Shown here: piece after piece, positions 7,931 to 18,524 of the stretch
How positions within the stretch are numbered: position 1 is the stretch's first letter
Layout: every line of letters starts with the position of its first letter
Assembly: GCF_002252665.1 (NCBI RefSeq)
Contig: NZ_NQKZ01000003.1
Span: 62,001-126,000, forward strand
Length of the DNA: 64,000 bases
From: Synechococcus sp. 8F6
GTDB taxonomy: Bacteria; Cyanobacteriota; Cyanobacteriia; PCC-6307; Cyanobiaceae
Reading direction: 5' to 3'
Position numbers and translations under genes: made by a program
The notes under the pieces: model-generated
What the model was told of the DNA's origin: nothing
What the model saw: only the letters and a program-made list of their open reading frames with translations
Database searches by the model: none

Positions 7931-9067
7931 GTGAGCGAGCCTGCTGCCACTGCCCTGCTGGTGCTGGCCGATGGCACGGTCCTGCGGGGCGAGGCCTTTG
8001 GTGCCCGCGGCACGGCCATCGGTGAAGTGGTGTTCAACACCGGCATGACCGGGTATCAGGAAGTGATGACCGACCCGAGTTACTCCGGGCAGCTGGTCAC
8101 CTTCACGTATCCCGAGCTTGGCAACACCGGCGTCAACGCCGACGACCAGGAGGCGAATCGGCCCCATGTGCGTGGCGTCATTGCCCGCCAGCTGGCACCA
8201 CGCGCCAGCAATTGGCGCTCCGAAGGAGATCTGGAAGCATGGCTGAGCCTGCACGGTGTGGTCGGCATCCGTGCCGTCGATACCCGCGCCTTGGTGCGCC
8301 ATTTGCGAGAAGGGGGCGCCATCAACGGGGCCATCAGCACCGATGGCACCGCCCCTGGGGCCTTGCTGGAGCAGGTGCGCTCAGCCCCCTCCATGCAGGG
8401 GCTCAACCTGGCGGCCCAGGTGTCGACCCCAGAGCCTTATCAGTGGGATCGCTCCTGTGGCGCGGCCTTTGACGCCCGGCTGCAGCAGCGCCCCGATCGC
8501 CCCTACCGCGTGGTGGCGATCGATTTCGGCATCAAGCGGGCCATCCTCGAGCGCTTGGTGGCCCATGGCTGTGGGATCACCGTGTTACCCGCTGACGCCA
8601 CCCTTGAGCAGGTGCTCAGTCACCAGCCGGAGGGGGTGTTTCTCTCCAATGGACCTGGCGATCCCGCCGCCGTCGCCACTGGCATTGAGCTGGCCAAGGG
8701 GTTGATTGCGCAGCCCAACCTGCCCCTGTTTGGGATCTGTCTGGGTCACCAGATCCTGGGGCTGGCCCTGGGGGGCCGCACCTTCAAGTTGGGCTATGGC
8801 CACCGCGGCCTCAACCATCCCTGCGGCAGCATCGGCCAAGTGGAGATCACCAGCCAAAACCATGGCTTCGCTCTGGATTCGGATTCCCTTCCCGCCGAGC
8901 GGGTGCGCGTGACCCATCACAACCTCAACGACCAGACGGTGGCGGCCTTGGAGATGTGCTCTCAGCCTGTGTTCGGTGTCCAATACCACCCCGAAGCGAG
9001 TCCCGGTCCCCATGACGCGGACCACCATTTCGCCCGTTTTGCCACCCTGATGGCCGAGCGCCGCTGA
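7931..9067 (+). CDS. carA: Carbamoyl-phosphate synthase small (glutaminase) subunit
   Basis: The 378-residue protein has the CarA N-terminal domain ([25 protein letters not shown]) and a class I glutamine amidotransferase domain with LSNGPGDP, nucleophile Cys in LFGICLGHQ, and the His/Glu pair in [11 protein letters not shown]. It hydrolyses glutamine and passes ammonia to CarB for pyrimidine and arginine synthesis; carB is not in this window. The start is a GTG 22 nt after trpD. All catalytic residues are present. Confidence 0.97.
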   Translation: MSEPAATALLVLADGTVLRGEAFGARGTAIGEVVFNTGMTGYQEVMTDPSYSGQLVTFTYPELGNTGVNADDQEANRPHVRGVIARQLAPRASNWRSEGDLEAWLSLHGVVGIRAVDTRALVRHLREGGAINGAISTDGTAPGALLEQVRSAPSMQGLNLAAQVSTPEPYQWDRSCGAAFDARLQQRPDRPYRVVAIDFGIKRAILERLVAHGCGITVLPADATLEQVLSHQPEGVFLSNGPGDPAAVATGIELAKGLIAQPNLPLFGICLGHQILGLALGGRTFKLGYGHRGLNHPCGSIGQVEITSQNHGFALDSDSLPAERVRVTHHNLNDQTVAALEMCSQPVFGVQYHPEASPGPHDADHHFARFATLMAERR

Positions 9068-9072
9068 AGCCT

Positions 9073-9091
9073 GTCGCAGTTTTGTTGCGAC
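9073..9091 (+). promoter_or_regulatory. Inverted repeat ahead of the STAS gene
   Basis: GTCGCA (9073-9078) and TGCGAC (9086-9091) form a perfect 6-7-6 inverted repeat in the 69-bp gap between carA and the STAS gene; a further GCGAC copy follows at about 9100. It could be an operator or a weak hairpin. No poly-T tract follows directly. Confidence 0.35.
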
Positions 9092-9136
9092 TGCAGCAGC
9101 GACAAATTTGCTCTCTACACTTCGCCCCAGAACGGA

Positions 9137-9514
9137 TTGGGGGCTGGAGCCATCAACGACCTGCAGCGATTGACGGTGTCCCTTCGAGGCGGCTTCGAGC
9201 AGCAGGCCCACTGCCAGCTGTTCCGCTTCACGGGACAGCTTGACGCCTATTCCGACAAGCAGTTCGGCGAGTTTGTGGCCTCCCATCGAGGCACCGGCCA
9301 GTCCTTGGTGATCGACCTGAGCCACATCGACTTCATCGACTCCTCCGGACTGGGGGCGCTCGTGCAACTTGCCAAGCAGTGCAACGCTGACCAGCAACAG
9401 TTTTTGGTGGTGGGTAACGCCCGGGTGGTGCAGACCGTGAAGCTGGTGCGCCTGGAAGAGTTTTTGCATCTCCAGCCCGATCTCGACACCGCCCTTGGCA
9501 ACCTCGCGGCCTGA
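9137..9514 (+). CDS. STAS-domain anti-sigma factor antagonist
   Basis: The 125-residue product is a single STAS domain of the SpoIIAA/RsbV type: FRFTGQLDAYSDKQF is the first beta hairpin and VIDLSHIDFIDSSGLGALVQLAKQ contains the conserved DSSG with the phosphorylatable Ser. Such proteins are inactivated by phosphorylation by an RsbW-type kinase and free a sigma factor or other target when unphosphorylated. A candidate partner kinase lies at 39939-40376. The start is uncertain: TTG at 9137 is the only nearby upstream start codon. Confidence 0.88.
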   Translation: MGAGAINDLQRLTVSLRGGFEQQAHCQLFRFTGQLDAYSDKQFGEFVASHRGTGQSLVIDLSHIDFIDSSGLGALVQLAKQCNADQQQFLVVGNARVVQTVKLVRLEEFLHLQPDLDTALGNLAA

Positions 9515-9938
9515 GCAGGGCAGCCCCGACCCATTGGACAGCACGGGTTGGTTGGCAGGGCTGACGCCCCAGCCCCCCGGTGCCGAGCTCGGCCCCCTGC
9601 AGCTGGCCTGGCTGGGGGATGCGGTGTGGGAGTTGCACCATCGCCTGCAGCGCTGTCGTCGCCCTGCCCGCTCCCAGACCCTGCATCAGCAGGTGGTGCA
9701 GGTGGTGCGCGCCGATGCCCAGGCCCAGGCACTGGAGTGTCTTGATTCCTTGCTCAGTGAGGCCGAGCGCGATCTGGTGCGGCGCGGCCGCAATCGGGCC
9801 GGTCGTGGGCCGCGCCGGGGGGATGCGGCGGCCTACGGACAGGCCACGGGTTTTGAGACGCTGCTGGGCTGGCTGTTTCTTCACAACCCTCCCCGGTTGG
9901 TCGAGCTGCTAGATCACTTGAAGGAGAACGATCCATAA
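9495..9938 (+). CDS. mrnC: Mini-ribonuclease III
   Basis: The product is up to 147 residues (134 from the alternative TTG at 9534) and consists of a lone RNase III catalytic domain without a dsRNA-binding domain. PLQLAWLGDAVWELHHR carries the acidic signature and GFETLLGWLFLHNP the second metal-binding block. Mini-III matures 23S rRNA ends in Bacillus, and cyanobacteria carry related enzymes. The long start overlaps the STAS gene by 20 nt. The rlmB gene follows after 15 nt, a sensible pairing of two 23S rRNA enzymes. Confidence 0.88.
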   Translation: MATSRPEQGSPDPLDSTGWLAGLTPQPPGAELGPLQLAWLGDAVWELHHRLQRCRRPARSQTLHQQVVQVVRADAQAQALECLDSLLSEAERDLVRRGRNRAGRGPRRGDAAAYGQATGFETLLGWLFLHNPPRLVELLDHLKENDP

Positions 9939-9953
9939 CCTGCGGAAGACGTC

Positions 9954-11630
9954 ATGAGCCCACGATTTGATCGCCGCCCCGAGAAGCGGACGGGGGGCGG
10001 GGCCCGCGGGGCTGGTCGCCCGCCCCGTTTCAGCGGTCCAAAGCCGGAGTGGCGCCGCGATGGAGCCGGCGAGGACCGGGAGGGAAGCCGCGATGCCCGG
10101 CGGGACCCAGGCGGGCCTGCGCCTCGCGGCGCTTCGCGCTATCAACCCCGCCGCGACGGTGGCGCCGATCGCCCCAGCAGCCGAGGTGAACGCCGCCCCT
10201 TTGAGCGCCGCAATGACAGCGACCGCCCCGCCTATGGGGAGCGCAGGCCGGATCGTTTCTCAGGGGATCGCGGTGCCGCCGATAGCAAGCCCTACGACCG
10301 CCGGCCTGGTGGCCGTTTTGAAGGTCGTCCCCAGGGTCGGCGCCCCGATGCAGCAGGAAGCCCCGATGGTCGCCGTTTTGCAGGGCGCCGTCCCGATGGC
10401 CCGCGCTTCGAAGGACGCCGTGCTGACGGGGGCAGAATTGCCAGCGGCAGATTTGAAGCTGGCAGATTCGAAGGTGGGCGCCCGTCGCCAGGACGCTTCT
10501 CGCCCAAGCCCCTGATTGTCGATGCCGACAGCCTCCCCCCCAGTGGCGATGCGGAGCGCCACAGCGTTGACCCCAGCACCGACCTGATTTGGGGACGCCA
10601 TCCAGCCCAGGCGGCCCTTGAAAGTGGTCGTCCCATCCACCGCGTCTGGTGCACGCCGGAGATGCGGTTCAGCCCGAAATTTCTCCAGTTGCTGCGCGAG
10701 GCCAAAGCCTCCGGGGTGCTGGTGGAGGAGGTCACCTGGGCGCGCCTGGGGCAGATCACTGGTGGGGCCGTGCACCAGGGCATTGCCCTGCAGACCGCCG
10801 CTGCGGAAACCCTGGACCTGCCGACCCTGCTTGAGGGTTGCGCCGGCATCGGTGAACCGCCGCTGCTGATGGCGGTGGATGGCCTCACCGATCCCCAGAA
10901 CCTGGGGGCGATCGTCCGCAGCGCCGAGGCCCTCGGGGCCCATGGCCTGGTCTTGCCCCAGCGCCGCAGCGCCGGCCTCACCGGTTCGGTGGCCAAGGTG
11001 GCAGCCGGGGCACTGGAGCACCTGCCCGTGGCCCGGGTCGTCAATCTCAACCGCGCCCTCGACACCCTCAAACAGGAGGGTTATCGGGTGGTGGGCCTGG
11101 CCGCTGAGGGCACCGTCAGCTTGGAGGAGGCCGATCTGGAGGGCCCCCTTGTCATCGTCACCGGATCGGAGGGCGATGGCCTCTCCATGCTCACCCGCCG
11201 CAATTGCGATCAGCTGGTGCGCATCCCCCTGCGCGGTGCCACCCCCAGCCTCAATGCCTCCGTGGCCACCGCCCTGCTGCTTTATGAAGTGGCCCGTCGC
11301 GGCTGGATGAAGGGGTTGCGTGGCTCCCAGCCCGCACCGCGCCTGGTTCGCCCCCAGCTCCCCGCTCCAGCGGCGGAGACCGCTGAGATGGCCACTGAGA
11401 TGGCCGCTGAGCTGGTCACTGAGCTTGTCGCTGAGCCTGAGGTCTCTCCCCTGGCACTGGAGGAGGCTCCCCCCATCGCTGAGCTAGCTGCTGAAGAGCT
11501 GCCTGTTGCGGCTTGGATGCCTCCTGAGGATGAGGCTCCCGTGGCGGATCCCGGCGTCAATGAGACCACCCTGGACCTCGGTCTCACCCCGGCAGGGCCC
11601 GCGGGTTTCAACGGGGATATTCAGCTGTGA
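9954..11630 (+). CDS. rlmB: 23S rRNA (guanosine-2'-O)-methyltransferase, TrmH/RlmB family, with long disordered extensions
   Basis: A 558-residue protein built around a SPOUT methyltransferase of about 250 residues. The core starts at LIWGRHPAQAALESGR (substrate-binding domain) and ends with the knot motifs TDPQNLGAIVRSAEALGA, VIVTGSEGDGL and SLNASVATALLLYEVAR. It methylates the ribose of G2251 in 23S rRNA. Two unusual flanks are present: about 190 N-terminal residues rich in Arg, Gly, Asp and Phe (repeated GRFEG and RRPDG-type units, resembling RGG RNA-binding tails), and about 95 C-terminal residues that are acidic and Ala/Glu/Pro-rich. Typical RlmB is about 250 residues. Confidence 0.93.
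   Translation: MSPRFDRRPEKRTGGGARGAGRPPRFSGPKPEWRRDGAGEDREGSRDARRDPGGPAPRGASRYQPRRDGGADRPSSRGERRPFERRNDSDRPAYGERRPDRFSGDRGAADSKPYDRRPGGRFEGRPQGRRPDAAGSPDGRRFAGRRPDGPRFEGRRADGGRIASGRFEAGRFEGGRPSPGRFSPKPLIVDADSLPPSGDAERHSVDPSTDLIWGRHPAQAALESGRPIHRVWCTPEMRFSPKFLQLLREAKASGVLVEEVTWARLGQITGGAVHQGIALQTAAAETLDLPTLLEGCAGIGEPPLLMAVDGLTDPQNLGAIVRSAEALGAHGLVLPQRRSAGLTGSVAKVAAGALEHLPVARVVNLNRALDTLKQEGYRVVGLAAEGTVSLEEADLEGPLVIVTGSEGDGLSMLTRRNCDQLVRIPLRGATPSLNASVATALLLYEVARRGWMKGLRGSQPAPRLVRPQLPAPAAETAEMATEMAAELVTELVAEPEVSPLALEEAPPIAELAAEELPVAAWMPPEDEAPVADPGVNETTLDLGLTPAGPAGFNGDIQL
11382..11441 (+). repeat. 12-bp in-frame repeat in the rlmB C-terminal tail
   Basis: Five consecutive 12-bp units of the form (A/G)CTGAG(A/C)TGGCC, drifting in the later copies, encode a (T/A)E(M/L)(A/V) pattern at the start of the acidic tail. 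Confidence 0.8.
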
Positions 11631-11691
11631 TGCGCCCAATCCCTTCCGGTCCCAATGGCGGGCAGAATGGACGCAGTCCTGCCCCTGCTCC

Positions 11692-11931
11692 ATGAATCCC
11701 CTGCTGTGGCCCGTGCGCAGCTGCGCCAATGGTCTGGGCCTAGCTTGGTGGGCGCGGGTGGAAACCCGTTCACCGGACGCGGTCTACTGGTTTGGGCCGT
11801 TTGTGCGTCGTGGCACCCTAGAGGCCCACTTGCCAGCCTTCCTCGCCGATCTGCAGGCTGAATCGCCCGGATCCCTGGAGCATCAGCTGCTGCGCACCCG
11901 CCGGGGTGAGCCCCTCACCGAAGTGGGTTGA
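11692..11931 (+). CDS. DUF1816 family protein
   Basis: The 79-residue product has the compact DUF1816 fold signature: WWARVETRSPDAVYWFGPFVRRGTLEA, followed by LPAFLADLQAE. This small family is found in cyanobacteria and sometimes neighbours or resembles CpcD-like linker modules; no function is established. The ATG at 11692 gives a family-typical length. It lies 61 nt after rlmB and 44 nt before gatA. Confidence 0.85.
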   Translation: MNPLLWPVRSCANGLGLAWWARVETRSPDAVYWFGPFVRRGTLEAHLPAFLADLQAESPGSLEHQLLRTRRGEPLTEVG

Positions 11932-11975
11932 TCGGGGTCAGCTGATAGCGTCCAGACCAGCTTGCAAGTAGGTGA

Positions 11976-13436
11976 ATGGGGATCGCCGCATGGCGTGAGC
12001 AACTGCGCAAGGGCGATATCTCGGCCCGGGAGCTCACCGATCACCATCTGGCTCGGATCGCGGCGGTCGATTCCACCGTGCACGCCTATTTGGACGTCAC
12101 TGCGGAGCGGGCCCGGGCCGATGCCGATCGCATCGATGCCCTCCGGGCCGCCGGTGAAGAGCTGCCTCCGCTGGCGGGGATTCCGTTGGCGATCAAGGAC
12201 AACCTCTGCACCAAAGGGGTCGCCACCACCTGCTCCAGCCGCATGCTGGAGCACTTTGTGCCCCCCTATGAGAGCACCGTCACCGAGCGCCTCTGGCAGG
12301 CCGGTGGCGTGCTGCTGGGCAAAACCAACCTCGACGAGTTCGCCATGGGCAGCTCGACGGAGACCTCAGCCTTTGGCCCCAGCCGCAACCCCTGGAATCC
12401 GGAGAAGGTGCCCGGCGGCAGCTCCGGCGGCAGTGCGGCGGCGGTGGCCGCCGGTGAGTGCATGGCCTCCCTCGGCTCTGACACCGGCGGTTCGATACGC
12501 CAGCCGGCTGCCTTCTGCGGGGTGGTCGGGCTCAAGCCCACCTATGGCCGCGTCAGCCGCTACGGCCTGGTGGCCTTCGCCAGCTCCCTCGACCAGATCG
12601 GCCCCTTCACCACCTCGGTGGCTGATGCTGCCGAGCTGCTGCAGGTGATCGCCGGTGCCGACCCCCGCGATTCCACCTGCCTCAACGCCCCCGTGCCCGA
12701 TTACGTCGAGGCCCTGCAGCAGCCGGTGGCCGGGCTGAGGGTGGGCCTGGTGCGCGAGTGCTTTGAAGCGGAGGGTCTCGATCCCCAGGTGAAGGCGTCT
12801 GTGCTCGCCGCTGCCGCCCAGCTGGAGGCCCTGGGCTGTGAGTTGGTCGACGTGAGCTGCCCCCGCTTCAACGACGGCATCGCCACGTACTACGTGATTG
12901 CGCCGTCGGAGGCTTCGGCCAACCTGGCTCGCTACGACGGCGTGAAATACGGCTACCGCGCAGCCGATGCGGCAAGCCTGGCGGAGATGACGGCGCGCAG
13001 CCGGGCCGAGGGCTTCGGCGATGAGGTGCAGCGGCGCATCCTGATCGGCACCTACACCCTATCGGCGGGCTACGTGGATGCCTACTACAAAAAGGCCCAG
13101 CAGGTGCGCACCTTGATCCGTCGCGACTTTGACCGGGCCTTCGAGTCGGTGGATGTGTTGCTCACTCCCACCTCCCCCACCACGGCCTTCGGCTTTGGCG
13201 CCCACAGGGACGACCCCCTGGCCATGTACCTGGCCGACCTGCTCACGATCCCCGCCAACATGGCTGGCCTGCCGGCGATCAATGTCCCCTGCGGTTTCGA
13301 TCTCCAGGGCTTGCCGATCGGCTTGCAACTGATCACCGGTGTGCTCGAAGAGCCGCGGCTGTTGCAGGTGGCTCACCACTACGAGCAAGCCGCACGGGTA
13401 ATGCAGAGCCGTCCGGTGGCTGATCTGGTGCCCTAG
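11976..13436 (+). CDS. gatA: Aspartyl/glutamyl-tRNA amidotransferase subunit A
   Basis: The 486-residue amidase-signature enzyme releases ammonia from glutamine and channels it to GatB for conversion of misacylated Glu-tRNA(Gln). The catalytic Ser-cisSer-Lys set is visible: Lys in [12 protein letters not shown], and the glycine/serine-rich segment [15 protein letters not shown] with [15 protein letters not shown]. The length is typical. It is preceded by DUF1816 and followed by dnaE. gatB and gatC are outside the window, as is usual in cyanobacteria, where the subunits are scattered. Confidence 0.97.
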   Translation: MGIAAWREQLRKGDISARELTDHHLARIAAVDSTVHAYLDVTAERARADADRIDALRAAGEELPPLAGIPLAIKDNLCTKGVATTCSSRMLEHFVPPYESTVTERLWQAGGVLLGKTNLDEFAMGSSTETSAFGPSRNPWNPEKVPGGSSGGSAAAVAAGECMASLGSDTGGSIRQPAAFCGVVGLKPTYGRVSRYGLVAFASSLDQIGPFTTSVADAAELLQVIAGADPRDSTCLNAPVPDYVEALQQPVAGLRVGLVRECFEAEGLDPQVKASVLAAAAQLEALGCELVDVSCPRFNDGIATYYVIAPSEASANLARYDGVKYGYRAADAASLAEMTARSRAEGFGDEVQRRILIGTYTLSAGYVDAYYKKAQQVRTLIRRDFDRAFESVDVLLTPTSPTTAFGFGAHRDDPLAMYLADLLTIPANMAGLPAINVPCGFDLQGLPIGLQLITGVLEEPRLLQVAHHYEQAARVMQSRPVADLVP

Positions 13437-13541
13437 CGGCACTCCAGATCTGGTGCCGGTAGCCGCGGGTGCTCCAAGCACCACGCTGGATCTTGCGTAG
13501 TCGCCTAACTTGGGCCTGCACTAGGTGCCCGCCGGCCGCTT

Positions 13542-16500
13542 TTGCCCTTGGCTTTCGTTCCGCTCCACAACCACAGCGACTACAGCCTCCTGGACGGGGC
13601 GAGTCAGTTGCCGGCGATGGTGGAGCGGGCGGTTGAGCTCGGCATGCCCGCCCTGGCCCTCACCGACCACGGCGTCATGTATGGCGCCATCGAGCTGCTG
13701 AAGCTCTGCACCAAGGCGGGGATCAAGCCGATCATCGGCAACGAGATGTATGTCATCAATGGCTCCATTGATGACCCCCAGCAGAAAAAGGAGAAGCGCT
13801 ACCACCTTGTGGTGCTGGCCAAGAACGCGGTGGGCTACCGCAATCTGGTGAAACTCACCAGCATCAGCCACCTGCGCGGCATGCGCGGCCGGGGCATCTT
13901 TGCCCGCGCCTGCATCGACAAGCAGCTGCTGGCCCAGCACAGCGAAGGGCTGATTGTGGCCACCGCCTGCCTGGGCGGCGAGATTCCCCAGGCGATCCTG
14001 CGGGGCCGCCCCGAGGTGGCCCGCGACGTGGCCCGCTGGTACCAGCAGACCTTCGGCAACGATTTCTACCTGGAGATCCAGGACCATGGCGGCATCGAAG
14101 ACCGCATCGTCAACACCGAGATCGCTCGCATCGGTGCCGAGCTGGGCATTGAGCTGATTGCCACCAACGACGCCCACTACCTCAGTGCCAACGACGTGGA
14201 GGCCCACGACGCGCTGCTGTGCGTGCTCACCGGCAAGCTGATCAGCGACGAAAAGCGTCTGCGCTACACGGGCACCGAATACATCAAAGGCGAGGCCGAG
14301 ATGCTCGCCCTGTTCGGCGATCACCTGCCGCCAGCAGTGGTGGAGCAGGCTGTCGCAAACACAGCCAAGGTGGCTGAGAAGGTGGAGGCCTACGACATCC
14401 TGGGCCGCTACCAGATGCCGCGGTTCCCGATTCCCGAGGGCCAAACACCGGTGAGTTACCTCACCGCGGTGGCCGAGCAGGGCCTGCGGGATCGCCTGCA
14501 TCTGGAGAGCGATGCGGCGTTTAAGCCGGAGTACGGCGAGCGGTTGGCTTTCGAGCTGCAGGTGATGGAGCAGATGGGCTTCCCCACCTACTTCCTGGTG
14601 GTGTGGGATTACATCCGCTTCGCCCGGGATAACGGCATCCCGGTGGGGCCGGGTCGGGGCTCGGCGGCCGGATCCCTGGTGGCCTATGCCCTGGGCATCA
14701 CCAACATCGATCCGGTCACCAATGGCCTGCTGTTCGAGCGCTTCCTCAACCCAGAGCGCAAGTCGATGCCGGATATTGACACCGACTTCTGCATCGAGCG
14801 CCGTGGTGAGGTGATCGATTACGTCACCCAGCGCTATGGCGAAGCGAAGGTAGCCCAGATCATCACCTTCAACCGCATGACCTCCAAGGCTGTGCTTAAG
14901 GATGTGGCCCGGGTGCTTGATATTCCCTATGGCGATGCCGATCGACTGGCCAAGTTGATTCCGGTGGTGCGGGGCAAACCCGCCAAGCTCAAGGAGATGA
15001 TTGGTGCTGAATCGCCAGCACCGGAATTCCGCGAGAAGTATGAGAAGGACCCTGTGGTCCAGCGCTGGGTGGACATGGCCATGCGCATTGAGGGCACCAA
15101 CAAAACCTTCGGGGTGCATGCGGCCGGCGTGGTGATTGCCGCAGATCCACTCGATGAGCTGGTGCCGCTCCAGCGCAACAACGATGGCCAGGTGATCACC
15201 CAGTACTTCATGGAAGACGTGGAGTCGATGGGCCTCTTGAAGATGGACTTCCTCGGGCTCAAAAACCTCACAATGATCGACAAGACCGTCGACCTGGTGG
15301 AGCAGAGTAGTGGCATCAAGGTTGATCCCGACGACCTGCCCCTCAACGATGAAGGCACCTATGCCCTGCTGGCCCGGGGCGATCTCGAAGGCATCTTCCA
15401 GCTTGAATCGAGTGGCATGCGCCAGATCGTGCGCGATCTCAAGCCCTCATCACTGGAGGACATTTCCTCGATTCTGGCCCTTTATCGACCGGGCCCTCTC
15501 GATGCTGGACTGATCCCCAAGTTCATCAACCGCAAACACGGTCGCGAAGCGATCGATGTGGCCCATGAAAAGCTGGAACCGATCCTGAAGGAGACCTACG
15601 GGATCATGGTGTACCAGGAGCAGATCATGAAGATTGCCCAAGACCTGGCCGGCTATTCCCTCGGTGAAGCCGACCTGCTGCGGCGGGCGATGGGCAAGAA
15701 GAAGAAAAGCGAAATGGAGAAACACCAGAGCATCTTCGTGAGTGGTGCCACCGAGCGGGGTGTTGATCCGAGGGTTGCGGAAGCCCTGTTTGAACAGATG
15801 GTGCTGTTCGCGGAATACTGCTTCAACAAGAGCCATTCCACCGCCTATGGGGCCGTCACCTACCAGACGGCCTATCTCAAGGCCCACTATCCAGTGGCCT
15901 ACATGGCGGCGCTGCTCACTGTGAATGCCGGCGACAGCGCCAAGGTGCAGCGCTACATCGCCAACTGCAATGCCATGGGCATCGAGGTGATGCCGCCGGA
16001 TGTGAATGCCTCCGGAATCGACTTCACACCGGTCGGCGATCGCATCCTGTTCGGCCTCTCGGCCGTACGCAATCTGGGCGATGGGGCGATCCGTCAGTTG
16101 ATCGAAGGTCGACGCAACGATGGCCCCTATGAATCTCTAGCCGAGCTCTGCGATCGCATTCCCGGCCAGCAGCTCAACCGCCGAGCCATGGAGGCCTTGA
16201 TTCACTCCGGTGCCCTCGATGCCCTCGAACCCAAGGCCAACCGGGCCCAGTTGATGGCGGATCTCGAACTGGTGATCGATTGGGCCAGCTCCCGCGCCAA
16301 GGATCGGGCCAGCGGTCAGGGCAATCTGTTTGACCTGTTCGGAGCCGCCGCGGGGGCCGATTCCACTGCGGCGGGCGTGGCCGATTTGAGTACGGCGCCC
16401 AAGGCTGCTCCTGTGCCCGACTATCCCCCCACCGAGAAACTGCGGCTGGAGAAGGAGCTGGTGGGCTTCTACCTCTCGGATCACCCCCTCAAGCAGCTGG

Positions 16501-17078
16501 CCCACCAGGTGAAACTGCTCTCACCGGTGGCCCTTGGCAGCCTGGAGGAGATGGCCGATAAGGCCAAGGTGAGTGCTGTGGTGATGGTGTCTGAGTTGCG
16601 CCAGGTGACCACCCGCAAGGGTGATCGCATGGCCGTGCTGCTCCTTGAGGATCTGACCGGCAGCTGCGAGGCCGTCGTGTTTCCCAAGAGCTACGCCCGC
16701 CTGGCAGATCACCTGATGGTGGACGCCCGTCTGTTGGTGTGGGCGTCGGTTGACCGCCGCGATGATCGCGTGCAGCTGATTGTCGACGACTGCCGCTCCA
16801 TCGACGATCTTCAGCTGCTGATGGTCGATCTTCCGGCCGAACAGGCTGCCGACATCGCCATCCAGCACCGGCTACGGGAATGCCTGCACCGCCACAAGCC
16901 ACCCCAGGAAGAGGCCGGACTGCGGGTGCCGGTGGTGGCCTTGGTGCACCAGGCGGATCAGACCCGCTTCGTGCGACTCGGGCCCCAGTTTTGTGTGGGC
17001 GACGTGGGAGCCGCCCTGGACACGCTGACTGCCGCCGACTTCCGCGCCAGGGTCAGCTCACCCATCCTTGCGGCCTGA
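13542..17078 (+). CDS. dnaE: DNA polymerase III alpha subunit (replicative polymerase)
   Basis: The 1178-residue replicative polymerase has an N-terminal PHP domain ([20 protein letters not shown]), a PolC-type palm with [17 protein letters not shown] (about residue 370) and the catalytic PDIDTDF (about residue 409), fingers, helix-hairpin-helix and an OB fold near residue 1010. The start is TTG; a second TTG at 13548 gives the family-typical MAFVPLHNH. The conserved EYCFNKSH block (junction at 15818/15819, residue 760) is where many cyanobacteria carry the split DnaE intein; here it is uninterrupted. The 3' end overlaps the convergent PAM68 gene by 21 bp. Confidence 0.98.
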   Translation: MPLAFVPLHNHSDYSLLDGASQLPAMVERAVELGMPALALTDHGVMYGAIELLKLCTKAGIKPIIGNEMYVINGSIDDPQQKKEKRYHLVVLAKNAVGYRNLVKLTSISHLRGMRGRGIFARACIDKQLLAQHSEGLIVATACLGGEIPQAILRGRPEVARDVARWYQQTFGNDFYLEIQDHGGIEDRIVNTEIARIGAELGIELIATNDAHYLSANDVEAHDALLCVLTGKLISDEKRLRYTGTEYIKGEAEMLALFGDHLPPAVVEQAVANTAKVAEKVEAYDILGRYQMPRFPIPEGQTPVSYLTAVAEQGLRDRLHLESDAAFKPEYGERLAFELQVMEQMGFPTYFLVVWDYIRFARDNGIPVGPGRGSAAGSLVAYALGITNIDPVTNGLLFERFLNPERKSMPDIDTDFCIERRGEVIDYVTQRYGEAKVAQIITFNRMTSKAVLKDVARVLDIPYGDADRLAKLIPVVRGKPAKLKEMIGAESPAPEFREKYEKDPVVQRWVDMAMRIEGTNKTFGVHAAGVVIAADPLDELVPLQRNNDGQVITQYFMEDVESMGLLKMDFLGLKNLTMIDKTVDLVEQSSGIKVDPDDLPLNDEGTYALLARGDLEGIFQLESSGMRQIVRDLKPSSLEDISSILALYRPGPLDAGLIPKFINRKHGREAIDVAHEKLEPILKETYGIMVYQEQIMKIAQDLAGYSLGEADLLRRAMGKKKKSEMEKHQSIFVSGATERGVDPRVAEALFEQMVLFAEYCFNKSHSTAYGAVTYQTAYLKAHYPVAYMAALLTVNAGDSAKVQRYIANCNAMGIEVMPPDVNASGIDFTPVGDRILFGLSAVRNLGDGAIRQLIEGRRNDGPYESLAELCDRIPGQQLNRRAMEALIHSGALDALEPKANRAQLMADLELVIDWASSRAKDRASGQGNLFDLFGAAAGADSTAAGVADLSTAPKAAPVPDYPPTEKLRLEKELVGFYLSDHPLKQLAHQVKLLSPVALGSLEEMADKAKVSAVVMVSELRQVTTRKGDRMAVLLLEDLTGSCEAVVFPKSYARLADHLMVDARLLVWASVDRRDDRVQLIVDDCRSIDDLQLLMVDLPAEQAADIAIQHRLRECLHRHKPPQEEAGLRVPVVALVHQADQTRFVRLGPQFCVGDVGAALDTLTAADFRARVSSPILAA

Positions 17079-17477
17079 GCCGGGCGGCGGCTGGGCATTG
17101 CCCCCTGTGCGCATGCTCCGAATTGAGCTGCGCAGGCGGCTGATGTTCACCCCGATCTGCTCGGTGCCCAACAGGCTGCCCGGCTGGTCTTCCCAGCTGG
17201 CCGACAGCACACCAAAGCTCAGGCCGAGTAGGCTTAGAAAAAAACAAGCTCCCGATGCCGCCAAGGTGGCACCGGGAGCAATGTCGGCGATCTCTCGGCT
17301 CACCAGCAAGTAGCTGCCGACAAACACGCCCATGCCCATCAGGGTGGGGATGCCGGTGCCGATCGCAATGCGCCGGGCCATGCGGTTGGCTACCGCGTCT
17401 GGTATCACCTGCTGGCGAGCGGGTTGACGTGAGCCCTTGCCGGCTGGAACTCGGCGTTGAATTCCTTTGCCGGCCAT
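17058..17477 (-). CDS. PAM68-like photosystem II assembly protein
   Basis: The 139-residue protein has a basic N-terminal tail and two membrane helices ([18 protein letters not shown] and [21 protein letters not shown]). It matches the PAM68/DUF3464 family, including [23 protein letters not shown] and [13 protein letters not shown]. In Arabidopsis and Synechocystis, PAM68 proteins assist early photosystem II assembly around D1 and CP47. It lies 13 nt downstream of rpsO on the same strand, and its last 21 bp overlap the dnaE 3' end. Confidence 0.85.
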   Translation of the reverse strand: MAGKGIQRRVPAGKGSRQPARQQVIPDAVANRMARRIAIGTGIPTLMGMGVFVGSYLLVSREIADIAPGATLAASGACFFLSLLGLSFGVLSASWEDQPGSLLGTEQIGVNISRLRSSIRSMRTGGNAQPPPGSGRKDG

Positions 17478-17490
17478 GGACGCGCTCCGT

Positions 17491-17760
17491 TCAGCCGCGG
17501 ATGCCGAGCTTGGCGATCAGGGCGCTGTAGCGCTCCTTGCTGATGCCGTTGAGGTAACCGAGCAGCCGCTTGCGGCGGCCGATCATCTTGAGCAGACCCT
17601 GGCGCGAGGAGAAGTCGTGCTTGTTCTTCTGGAGATGGCCGGTCAGCTGGCTGATCCGCTCACTGAGCATGGCCACCTGCACTTCCACCGAACCGGTGTC
17701 GGTGCCATGGGTCTGGTGACCGTTGATCAGTTCCTGCTTTTTGGTGGTGGTGAGCGGCAT
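17491..17760 (-). CDS. rpsO: 30S ribosomal protein S15
   Basis: The 89-residue S15 binds 16S rRNA helices 20-22 in the central domain of the small subunit. [49 protein letters not shown] and a final helix match the family. The ATG at 17760 gives the standard length. It precedes the PAM68 gene by 13 nt and follows ruvA by 92 nt. Confidence 0.98.
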   Translation of the reverse strand: MPLTTTKKQELINGHQTHGTDTGSVEVQVAMLSERISQLTGHLQKNKHDFSSRQGLLKMIGRRKRLLGYLNGISKERYSALIAKLGIRG

Positions 17761-17852
17761 GGGCTGGGGAGTGAAGCGCAGGCTGGGCCCGGGTTGGGGA
17801 CCTACGGTGCAAGCGACCACCATACCGCCCAGGGGTCTGGGTAGCTGTCGGT

Positions 17853-18500
17853 TCAGGCCACCTGGCGGGACAGCCAGCGCAGGCATTCGCGGATCCAATC
17901 TTCCGCCCCAGCCTCTTCCCCGAGCCCGCCTGCGGCCACGGCCCGCAGGGCCCGGTGAATCTCCAGGGCCTCGTAGCCCAGGGCCGCCAGGGTGAGGTGC
18001 ACCTCATCCCGACCGGCGGCAGGCAGCAGCGGGCCGTCCGCTAAGGGATCGCTGTCGTCCTGCCCCTCCAGCTGCCCCAGGAATCGCTGCTGCAGCCGGG
18101 TGCGCAGTTCCACCGCCAGCCGTTCCGCGGTGCGCTTCCCCACTCCCGGGGCCTGGCAGAGCCGGCGCAGATCGGCCTGCACGATCGCCTGCACCAGCTC
18201 ACCTGGATCCATCACGCCGAGTAGCCCCAGGCCCATCTGGGGACCCACACCACTCACGGCAACCAGTTCCCGGAACAGATCCCGCTCGTGGCGTTCGCCG
18301 AAGCCGTAGAGGATCCAGGCGTCGTCGCGGATGGCGTGGTGGATGTGCAGGCTCACGGCGCTGCCCTCCGCCGGCAGCTGCTGCCATTGCCGTTGGCTCA
18401 CCTGAACGTCGTAGCCCACCCCCTGACACACCAGCATCAGGCCGAAGCGTTTGTCCTGCTGCCAGGGATGGGTGAGTTGCCCTTGCAGCCAGCCGATCAT
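17853..18500 (-). CDS. ruvA: Holliday junction DNA helicase subunit RuvA
   Basis: The 215-residue RuvA tetramer clamps four-way junctions and loads RuvB. The N-terminal OB domain ([12 protein letters not shown]), the two helix-hairpin-helix motifs ([14 protein letters not shown] and [17 protein letters not shown]) and the C-terminal RuvB-contact domain ([20 protein letters not shown]) are all present. The start at 18500 gives the family length; longer upstream frames are noise. It is divergent from a lipoprotein gene with only 24 bp between start codons. Confidence 0.96.
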   Translation of the reverse strand: MIGWLQGQLTHPWQQDKRFGLMLVCQGVGYDVQVSQRQWQQLPAEGSAVSLHIHHAIRDDAWILYGFGERHERDLFRELVAVSGVGPQMGLGLLGVMDPGELVQAIVQADLRRLCQAPGVGKRTAERLAVELRTRLQQRFLGQLEGQDDSDPLADGPLLPAAGRDEVHLTLAALGYEALEIHRALRAVAAGGLGEEAGAEDWIRECLRWLSRQVA

Positions 18501-18524
18501 GGGAGCAGTGAAAGGTCCCCCATC

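Noticed and set aside
13440-13541. Terminator between gatA and dnaE
   Set aside because: A small GGTGCT/AGCACC hairpin is present but lacks a T-run, so I do not call it.
13521-15119. A 532-residue open frame on the minus strand inside dnaE
   Set aside because: It is antisense to conserved dnaE codons and has His/Gln/Val-rich composition from reading high-GC coding DNA backwards. No domain is visible.
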